NCBI RefSeq assembly: GCF_001522545.3
Contig: NC_031774.1
Span: 47,933,423-47,997,422 of the forward strand
Direction of reading: 5' to 3'
DNA length: 64,000 nucleotides
Source of the DNA: Parus major
Lineage: Eukaryota; Chordata; Aves; Passeriformes; Paridae
A program made the position numbers and the translations under genes. Positions within the stretch are counted from its first letter, which is position 1, and each line of letters begins with the position of its first letter. Of the stretch, positions 55,311-64,000 are shown one piece after another. The notes beneath the pieces were generated by a model. It saw only the letters and a program-made list of their open reading frames with translations, was not told the origin of the DNA and did not search any database.

Positions 55311-58300
55311 GTGCTTCCTTCCTTGATAAGGGATTTTGTTTTGAAATGGGTTTTGTTCCTGAAACCTGTGGGGCCTCAGGCATTAAACAATAACCTGAAA
55401 GATCCAAAATTTCATTACCTTCCTTAACTCATGGCTAAAATTATGATAATATAGGATAGGGCACATTGAGTCTCATATTGTCCTTAATAAGCGAACAAAA
55501 CTGATAGCATTTAAAGGAAGTTATACACTGGATAATTATATCCATCTCCAAATACCATTCTCCCTGTCACTGTTATTTGTCTGTCATTATTTTAGCTAAT
55601 ACCCTTTTCCTGAGCACATACCCATGAAGTGAGGATAGATTTTCAAACACAGCTAGGAGAAAAATAAAGTTAATCTTGTTTTACCTTATTATCTTATATT
55701 TTGGGGGGTTTGTTTAAACCCTTTTTTTATTAGAGGAAGAAACCTGTTCTACCAGGCTCTGCTCTCATCTTAGAAGGAGATTGCTATGTTGCTGTATCTC
55801 TAATCTCAGCACCATTATGATCATTATAAATCATTCAGCCTCAGAAATACGAACTAGTTTAATACTGACATCAGCAGAAGCCAAGAGAACTTCTTTTTTC
55901 TTTTTTCTTTTTGCTTAGGAGGGACTTGGTAGGTTTCAAGTATCCCACACATTCTCTGCAGTTTGTGTTGTGTGGTTTGGTGCCCCAGATTCAAGTAACT
56001 GCTGCTTTTGCCCCAGATTCAAACTGCTCTTATTTATAACAGGAACTGACTGCTTATAACTTTCAAATTTATCATAGTCCTGCGTGATGGAGAGTCTAAA
56101 AACTATTGTGAAGATCTAGAAGAACAAATGTTTTAGTCAAAACCATCTAGGGGAAGGGGAAGTCAATATGACTAGTGTGTAAATTCATTCAATCTCACCT
56201 GGTGAACTACTGTGTCCTAAAATAACTTCTTCCCCCAAGATTCAAAAAACATCTGTGCAACAATGAGAAAAGCACACTTTTCAGTCTCCTGAGAATGGTA
56301 CAGGCAGAGCAAACAGCATGAGCACCATGTGCTGAATAGAAACACAAATCTGTTCAGCCCTGTGTTGTGCAGTTAAATGTTCTAGCAGTGCTTTCTTTCG
56401 TACCTCAAATTTCTGGGGTGGTAGAGGAAGGATGCAAGCATCCTTCTGAAGCACTCATACACTGACCTGTATTTATTTGTCCTTAAACGGATGTTATGTT
56501 TTTCAGGCATTATTTGTCTCCTGCTAGTTAATATCCAATAGTAGGAGGGTAAGTTGACTGTGCCAGAACTGGTGTTATTACTGCAATCAAACATCTTCAC
56601 TTGAAATGCAGCCACCTTTTTTAACATCTCAATCATAGCAGATGTCTATCTGAAATATGAGTGTTTCAGACCAGTTGGCTGTAGCCTACAGCCAATGCAT
56701 CCTCGTGAACTTGCTTTCTGTCCATTATTAATCATGCCTCCAATGGTAATTAGGCAGGCAATTGGCAGATACTGCATATTCAGTAGATTTTTCTTTGCCA
56801 TTGCCAAAGGATGCAAGGCCAAGCCTGCAGCTTCTCTGTCACAAGTCTTTACATGTTTAGGAGACATCTCTAAACTACTTCACAACTTTTTGTCAGTGTT
56901 AAATTCACAGTCTTTCTACAAACTCCACCAGCATCCAGAGTGTTACAAAGGGAGAAAAATACAAGGGGAAATACGGAGTTAGAGAATAAATGACTGTCTT
57001 GTAGGACCCATGGTAGATTCAGAGAGGGCCCAGATTATCAGTGAAGTGCTTTAGCTACAAAAAGGCCTTTGGTGGGGTATTGTCACTTTTGCTTGCATAG
57101 CAGTGCTGTGGCCATAGGAAACAAGGGAGGAGGAAGGCCATTTCCCCCATATTTGTGGGACGTCTGTGCACTTGAAAACCTGCTGAAACATGACTTATCC
57201 CCGCTGGGCATCCTCAGCTCAGTCTGGCCTAGAGATCATCAATGACACAGCTCTTTCATGCCTGGCAGGAAGAGACAATCTCAGAAAGGATTACTGTAGT
57301 TTGTCATGATTGCTAAAATGACCTGGTTATCCTAGAGCTCAAGTGAATGCAGAGAAAGGGTCATAATGGTGTTCAAATATAACTTCACCTAGGAAACAAG
57401 CTACTCTGCACTCTATTTTCAAAACAATCCCCCCTGCTGTTCCACCTGATGTTTAGTTCCACCTGCTTCCATAGCAAAAGCTACTGAAGCTATCAGTGGA
57501 AAATCCTGTATTACAAAACAGGTACATGATGTCCAATAACCATCATGGGAAAAAATCACAAAAGATCACAGATATCACAGCAGTGGGTACAACTTGAGAA
57601 AATCATACTATTCCCAATGATAAAACTACTTTCCTTTAGCAATACTGTCCCAACAGCAATGTTACCTCCTCAAACTGACTTTTACTTGATTTGGTAGTTT
57701 ATTTCTCCACAGGGATTCCTACATCCTCAGATACTATGAATGACTGATGGCAAAAAATATAAGATCTCCAATTTTAATAGAAAGGATCCTTCATAAGCAA
57801 CAAAAATACTTCTGGAAAAATTACATCGATGTCAGAAAGAATGCCAACACTTTAAAACATTACTTCTACAGGCTTTCCTTACCCCTACTAAAATGCTGGC
57901 AATCTGGTTAACATCTACCACTCATATCCAGGTCCTTTCCATGATTTACAGAAGGGCTTCCAAATGCCCCCATGTACATTCTCATCTAAATGTTTGTGTT
58001 TCCCCCAATAGCTGGTACAACAGGATATACTTTATTTTTGCCTTACAAAAGTCATTGTGCAAGATGACAATATTTAGTCTAGTTAGAGGAGATGTTCATG
58101 TTTTAACAATACTGAAAGATGCTTGAAAAAGAGTGTATTGCAGCCCTAGCAATTGTCAGACCACATCTCTCAGTCAGAGCTTCAGCCCTGCTAGAACAGA
58201 CAGGAGCTAAAGTGGGAAATGCAGTATCTCAGAATAAACTTATTTTCTACTTGAAAGAGGGTGCTGAAGAATTCACTTACAATGTTTGAATTTTTTTGAA

Positions 58301-59640
58301 AAATATTTTTAAGCATTTAAAAAAATAAAACATGCTTTCTTACTGCTGCCCTTAACTTCAGCTTTATAAGCTAATAGAGGCTTAGCACTCTAGGATCAGC
58401 TGAAAGTGTTTCAAAGATGGTTCTGGTTTTAGGTCAAGTGGCCTACATTCCCTTTGTTGCTATAAATCAGGAAACTAATCAAATGTCTTTGAATTTCTGT
58501 GTCAGGGGACTAGAGGGGGCCTCCAGAGACCACCCAGAAAATCCTCTTTTCTCACAGCCAATCAGATGTATCCATTCCTAAAAGGATGAAAGCTTCCTGT
58601 GAAAAACATGTCATTGTTTCTCTGTCTTTACTGGTGGAAGAATTTTTCTGACATTTGGCCTGGATGTTTCTTGCTGCAATTTACATCCATGGTTTATTCA
58701 TTGCCTAAAATTGGGAGAATCTCCTGTGCCTTTTTGCAACACCATCTACTCACCTGAGGGGTCAGACTTCTCTTCCTAAAACTAAAGAACCCAAATTCCT
58801 TCTTTTTTTCTGTACAGGCAATTTTTTTTTCAGATCTCTAATTTTTGACTTTTTATCAGACCACCTAAACTTGGCACTGCTCTACTTCAAGCTTTACCAC
58901 TGCCTGAACAATGAGTGATTCTTTCGTACATGTCTTGCTAGATATAGGTTTTCTTAATAAATCCCAATATAATCACATATTTTCAAACAATACGATTATC
59001 TTATGTTTCTTTTGTAAACACTTATAGTCTCTGCCTTCTATTATATCTCATGAAACTGCTGTTTAGACGGGAACAATTGTCTGAGCAGCTGTAGATTCCT
59101 TTTCTACCTGAAGTGAGAAGGTGATCTACATTTCAGTTTTAATAAGGTGTCTTTCTCCCAGTGTACTGAGCAGTCTCTCCCTGTTCTGCCTTGTCTCTTT
59201 TTCCTTCTTTACACATGTGCAAACATACATTGCTACAAAGTGCCTTTGTAACAGTATGCCTTGCCTAATTGGAGGTAAAAGAGCTGAAACTATACAATAT
59301 TTGCAGAAGTTACCACTGCTGAATGAAGGGGGGTCATTCTGCTTTACTGAAAACTGCTGAGGCCAGTCTGACTTGTCAATCTGAAAGTTAAACACTGTGA
59401 GGAAGAATATTTCCTGACAGAAACTGGCACCAGTGAGCACGTGGCAGAGAAAGTTCCTGCTACTTTCAGGAACCAACAAGTTTAAATGCTGACAAGTTGC
59501 CTAAAGCTGCTGAGCTGACACAGCTGGCCTAGAGACATAGGACTGACAATCACTTCATACTGTGAAACCCCTGTCCCACTTTTTAACCGTAGGGTCTTCT
59601 AACATATCATCTCTTGAATGTGTGTGGAGCTTCCTCCCCT

Positions 59641-59685
59641 GAGTGGAGACCCCTCTCCACTCCTTGAGTAACCTCCAGGTTACTC
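59641..59685. repeat. Two adjacent perfect hairpins
   Basis: Hairpin 1 is GAGTGGAGA (59641-59649) paired with TCTCCACTC (59654-59662) around a CCCC loop. Hairpin 2 is GAGTAACC (59666-59673) paired with GGTTACTC (59678-59685) around a TCCA loop. They are three bases apart. Confidence 0.88.
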
Positions 59686-61377
59686 CTTGAGGATGGGCAA
59701 AAGAGATTTGCTCATGGTCATTGGTATGGGTGTGTAACATAAATCCCTACATAATTACTTTGCTGACTTTGATATCATGGCTTGGATATTTCTTCAATAA
59801 CATTATTGTAGTAGCTATAGCAATCCATACTGTGTAATAAATACTACTGATTAATATATTTTAGTCTAATCATTATCATCATCCATTTAAATAAATAATT
59901 AATTTTGTTCACATGAATATATGTGATTTGTCATTCTTAATCCTATATGGCAAAGTCAAGTAAAGGCCCAATTACACCTATAAAGTCCTTTAGGCATAAA
60001 CTGTTGACCAAGTCTGGGCCTAAGATTGGTTCATTGGAATGATCCTGATTTAGACTCATGAAGGAAAAGATGCAACTCAGCCAATACTTCCCAGAAACAA
60101 TATTAAATATTTTTATTCCCCCCCACTTTGTTAAATTGCACATCCACACACAATTCATGCACAAGAGCATCCCACAGTCATCAGTACAGTATTCTCACTG
60201 TTTTCAGTAAATGTTGTTTAACTGGGTCAGAGAAGGCTACTGTGGAAATCATTAAGAAACTTCTATTTGACAGAATTATCCAAATGCTAAAACATGGATA
60301 AAATAAACAGATGGGAACCTAAAGAAGTTAATGGAAATCATTAGGGAAACAAAATACTCCAAGCAAAGGCTGAATTGCAGATGGCATCATGCAGGGCTGA
60401 AGAGAAATGAAACTTTAGAAAGGAGGTTGGAGAACAAATGCAACTCTGCTAAAACCAGAATACAGAGAAACTTCAGTATTTAGTGATGAAAAATCAAGGC
60501 AGATATGATATGCCAGAAATTTACAACACCTTTATGCTTGTGAAGAATCAGCTAAAGTTTTAGACACGTACAGACAGACACACGGACAGAGGCACACTCT
60601 AGTATTTGGCATGAGGCACTCAAGTTACTTGTAAAACACAAAAAGCACAAGGGAAACATTACAAACACTTCCCCATAAATAAAAGGGTTTTAGAGTCCCC
60701 ACACTTGGACTGAGAATATCTGAAACATTTAACTGGATCTTCTAGAGATTTGTTGAGCAGGTTATTAAAGCTCCTGAATATCATAGAATTAGGATGATAC
60801 TGCTGCATTTGTATGAAGACTATGAAATGTAAAGGGCAGAAACGTGGGGGGTTTTATTTATGTTTCTTTTAAGGAAAATCCCATCTTCCCCTGAGATATC
60901 ATTCCACTCCCTGATGCAGGAACAGTCAGGTGCAGTATTCCTGTATCTGCTTGCCAACACATCCTTTCAGAGCTGAAGTCCCCTCATTCCCAGAGGAATG
61001 AAGGAGACAGTCCTTTATCCTGCCCTTGCACAGCAAGAAGGCAGAGTAGGGAAGGTGTCTATACATATCAGCACCCAGCAGGACCCACCAGACTGACTGC
61101 AGCCAGCATATTTATTCCTTCTAAGGGTATATCTCATACCATGGCCTCACACTCTGACCTCTGTAAAAATCTAAGGACAAGCAACAGTAAAACAGCTCAA
61201 GCAGCTTTTGTTCCAGTGAGAGTTGTAAAGGGAAAATGGAATGAGATTACCTCATCTTCTCCTCTTTTATGCTTCAAACTATTCTTTCTACAGCTCAGTT
61301 GTAGTTTTTCTTGCACATGTTTGTGTTTGCACATTTTTTGTTATTACAACTGACTACAAAGGTGATAAGTCATTGAT

Positions 61378-61401
61378 ATTTCATTAAGAAATTAATGAAA
61401 T
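61378..61401. repeat. AT-rich inverted repeat
   Basis: ATTTCATTA (61378-61386) and TAATGAAAT (61393-61401) pair around a 6-base loop. A second ATTTCATTAAGA copy follows at once. Confidence 0.7.
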
Positions 61402-61740
61402 CTTATTTCATTAAGAGAGGAGTGATCAGAAAGAAACTGGTGAAAGTGCTGGATACTTGATAATGAGCCTTTAAAAAGTGAAAAAATAGTGAGTTTGCTT
61501 TCTAAAAATGCCCAGGCTTGCCATTCATACAGATCCTCTTGGGCCTGAAACTTGTAATGATTGTCCTTGGTATTTAGCTAGAAAATGAATTTTTTGTCTA
61601 CCTACTCTGTGAAGAGAGCTCACTAACACTTAATATGAATCTTAAAACTACACACCTAGGCAACACAGAATATGAAAAATATAAAAGCTAAAACTTAAGG
61701 CATCAAAATCATGAAAAAGGAGACACTTATTTTAAACACA

Positions 61741-62013
61741 AGTATATTAGAGATAGGACAAGGGGGAGTGGCTTCAAATTGAAAAAGTGGAGGTTTAGAT
61801 TAGATATGAGGAAGAAATTATTTATTGTAAAATTGGAAAGGCACTGGAACAGGTTGGCCAGAGATGTTTTAGATGTTACATCCCTGGAAGTGTTCAAGGC
61901 CAAGTTGGATGGGGCTTTGAGCAACCTGGTCTAGTGACAGGTGTCCCTGCTCATGGCAAGGAGATTAAAACTAGATGGTCTTTAAGGTCCTTTCCAAACC
62001 ATTCTATGATTCT
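61741..62013 (+). mobile_element. CR1 LINE 3' end fragment
   Basis: It carries the CR1 3' UTR blocks in order: GGTTTAGATTAGATATGAGG, GGCACTGGAACAGGTTGGCC, CAAGGCCAAGTTGGATGGGG and GAGCAACCTGGTCTAGTG. It ends in CCATTCTATGATTCT. It is clearly related to the copy at 21562-21947, even sharing an antisense frame beginning MLKAPSNLAL. It is 5'-truncated and has no coding capacity. Confidence 0.95.
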
Positions 62014-62734
62014 GAGTCCGTGTCTTCCAAAGCTGGGTTTGTATTTCTTCTCCGTGTGAATTTCCACTTAGAAATTTAATTTGGCAGAAAGTGCATATCA
62101 TTTCAATTTATAATAAATAAATGTTGCTGAGTATTGAATATACTGTTGAATATTGAATTTCCTGCAGAGGTGCAGTATTCAACACCAAAATCAGAGTTCT
62201 TGCAACAGCTCCCTAAAACTGCTCCTTGATGTAAATCAAGTGCCTCCAGGAGCTAAGCTGAGAAAAAGGGGAAATGTTAGGACAGGACAGAAAAAGAAAC
62301 TGGCTAATTTTTCTGATGACCTTTAGAAACTTCTCCCTGTTCTGACTTGTGTCAACATTCTCAAAACGTGTAGAGTGACCTATAGTTAGCCTCTGAAAGA
62401 AAATGTCTGCTTTTAGCAATGGAAGAGCCTGTCTGAAAATAATGGAATAACTCATCAGAGAAGGTTTAGGAAAGAGTTGTTAAATAGTGGGAAATCTGCT
62501 TCATAGCTGTGTCTTTATAACTTCTCAAAGAAAAAGTGCAGAAATAGCTGCATCACAGAGTACAGCTACCTCCATGGAGAACTAAACTTCAGTGAAGGTT
62601 TCTACAGTAAAGCAAAGGTGTAAGAACTTCTAAGGCTTGGAAGACATGCACATAGATACCAGGTCTGTAAAGGAAGCAGACCTAAAAAACTTTTCATATT
62701 TTCATGGGATTCTCATGTATGGAACTGCCAGAAA

Positions 62735-64000
62735 TTCACAGAATGACAGAATTTTGTTTAAAATAGTGTGAAGGTCAGCTTCACCCTCTGCTCAAGGCAG
62801 GATAACTTCAAAGTTATATCAGATTGCTCAGAGCTCTGTCTAGATGAGTTTTGAATATCTTCAAGGACAGAAACTTCACAGTCTCTCTGTGTGACATTGT
62901 CCACTATTCAACAGTCTGTAAAGAGAATTTCTTTTTCTATTTCCAAAGGAAATAGAAACTTTCCATGATGCATTTCTCATCCCTTCCTTCTTGTCCTTTG
63001 GCACTGACACCTGAGAAGAGTCCGGATTTCTATTTTCTAACAGCCACCCACTACATTGTTTAATGTGTCAAGTATTCCCCTTCAAACTCCTCTTCTTCTG
63101 GATTAAGAAAACCACTTCCATTGGCTTCTTCTTAGAATGTCACATATTTCTACACCTTTGTCATCTCAGTGGTCCTTCTTTGGACTCCTTCTAGCTTCCA
63201 GCTGGTGAATCTCTCTTGTGGGTAGGAGTAGGTGGAAATGGAGACATGACCCTAGAGGCAGCCTCAAAATTGCAGGGCAGAGGAGAATAATTGCATCAAC
63301 CTGCTGCTTATGCTCTTACTAACTGACCAGAGTGCTGCAAGGCTTCATTGTTAAAGGACACGCTGCTGATTCATGCTGGACCTGCTGCTCACCAGCACTC
63401 TCCAGATCCTCTGCAGGGCTGTTACCTGCTTAGCTCACCTACAGCCTGTACTGAGCATGAGGCTGCTCACCCCAGATGCTCATGTCTTTGTTGAATTGGA
63501 CCTGTTTCCCCTCAGCCAGCCCCTCTGCCTTTCTGAGGTCTCTGCCCTTTATCAGAGTCCTGCCCCTCCCCAGCTTTGTGTCAATTCTCAAGCTTGGCAG
63601 GAGCTCTTCTCTGTCATTCAGGTTTTGGATGAACACATTAACCAGCGGCAGAACACCGATGTTGAAGTTCTGCCATTACCTTCTGAGCCCAGGGGCCCAT
63701 CCAGTTTTTCATGTACTCTGTAGGTCCCTCAACAAATCTGTATCCACCCAGTTCATGTGTAAGAATATAGTTCATAGAATTAGGATCAAATAACCTGATA
63801 AAGTCAAGATAAACAACATTCACCACTCTTCCTTTTTCACCCAGCCAGCTGTCACTTCTTCAGAGACGGCAATCCAGATCATCAGGCATCATTTGCCCTT
63901 GGTATGCCTATGCTGAATATTCCCAACCACTTTCTTATTAGTGTGCTTGGAAACAATTGAATTTTCTCCACAGACCTCTCAGGACTAAGGTGAAGATAAA
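62735..64000 (-). mobile_element. CR1 LINE, 3' UTR plus decayed reverse transcriptase, runs off the window
   Basis: On the minus strand the element ends at 62735-62753 in the CR1 terminal repeat. It carries the antisense 3' UTR (around 62760-63200), then remnants of the reverse transcriptase ORF (about 63440-64000). In the frame at 63638-63826 the motif VVYLDFIRLFD matches reverse transcriptase motif A (CR1-type YLDFSKAFD). In the frame at 63439-63636, IDTKLG stands where CR1 has FADDTKLG, and it is followed by sequence like the CR1 C-terminal region (FNK..., then HAQYRL). The reading frame shifts between these blocks and the first Asp of the catalytic pair is lost, so the enzyme is dead. The 5' part continues beyond position 64000. 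Confidence 0.92.

Larger units (their letters stand above)
55311..61740. other. Intergenic sequence, no gene seen
   Basis: No gene is recognised. A stretch dense in TAAT-type words lies at about 56690-56800. A pair of adjacent hairpins lies at 59641-59685, and an ATTTCATTA inverted repeat at 61378-61401. Frames such as 59126-59479 (-) carry no recognised domain. Confidence 0.6.

Noticed and set aside
61727..61924. Minus-strand frame sharing MLKAPSNLAL with one at 21640-21846
   Set aside because: Both are antisense translations of the CR1 3' UTR, so the similarity reflects the repeat and not a protein family.
13000..64000. Search for the expected downstream neighbour BDKRB2 (or BDKRB1)
   Set aside because: A receptor coding exon of over 1 kb would be obvious. 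No frame of that size or with seven hydrophobic segments is present, so the gene must lie beyond the window or elsewhere.

Overview
The window looks like ordinary vertebrate nuclear DNA, most likely from a bird. It is AT-rich and sparsely genic. Its only recognisable interspersed repeats are CR1-type LINE fragments, several ending in the typical CR1 3' terminus, plus one possible LTR-like segment. CR1 is also common in turtles and crocodilians, so 'bird' is an inference from the low repeat density and the CR1 type.

Only one protein-coding exon can be supported. At 5547-5771 (+) lies the last coding exon of the C14orf132 orthologue, a small single-pass membrane protein. Its acceptor site is at 5546 and its stop codon at 5769-5771. 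Everything to its left (1-5546) is read as the last intron. The short first coding exon is outside the window. The sequence downstream is probably a long 3' UTR. A well-formed candidate poly(A) site (four tandem TGTA motifs, AATAAA, then a GT/T-rich tract) lies at 12875-12935, but the true end cannot be fixed from sequence alone.

From about 13 kb to 64 kb I find no further gene. In human the next gene downstream on this strand is BDKRB2, a receptor gene with one large coding exon, and no open frame of that size or content is present. This stretch holds microsatellites, A-rich and purine-rich tracts, short tandem duplications, several perfect hairpins and a G-quadruplex-type GC-rich patch at 16.5 kb. 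It also holds a CpG-rich, CCAAT-bearing segment interrupted by a 120-base assembly gap at 46.6-47.3 kb. CR1 pieces lie at 21562-21947 (+), 55229-55310 (-), 61741-62013 (+) and 62735-64000 (-, with a decayed reverse transcriptase).

The most interesting point is a similarity: the C14orf132 membrane helix resembles, without gaps, the helix of the TUNAR-encoded microprotein, whose gene neighbours C14orf132 in human. No novel multi-gene system is visible. The remaining findings are candidate regulatory elements, exon-like segments and structured repeats that need comparative or RNA data.
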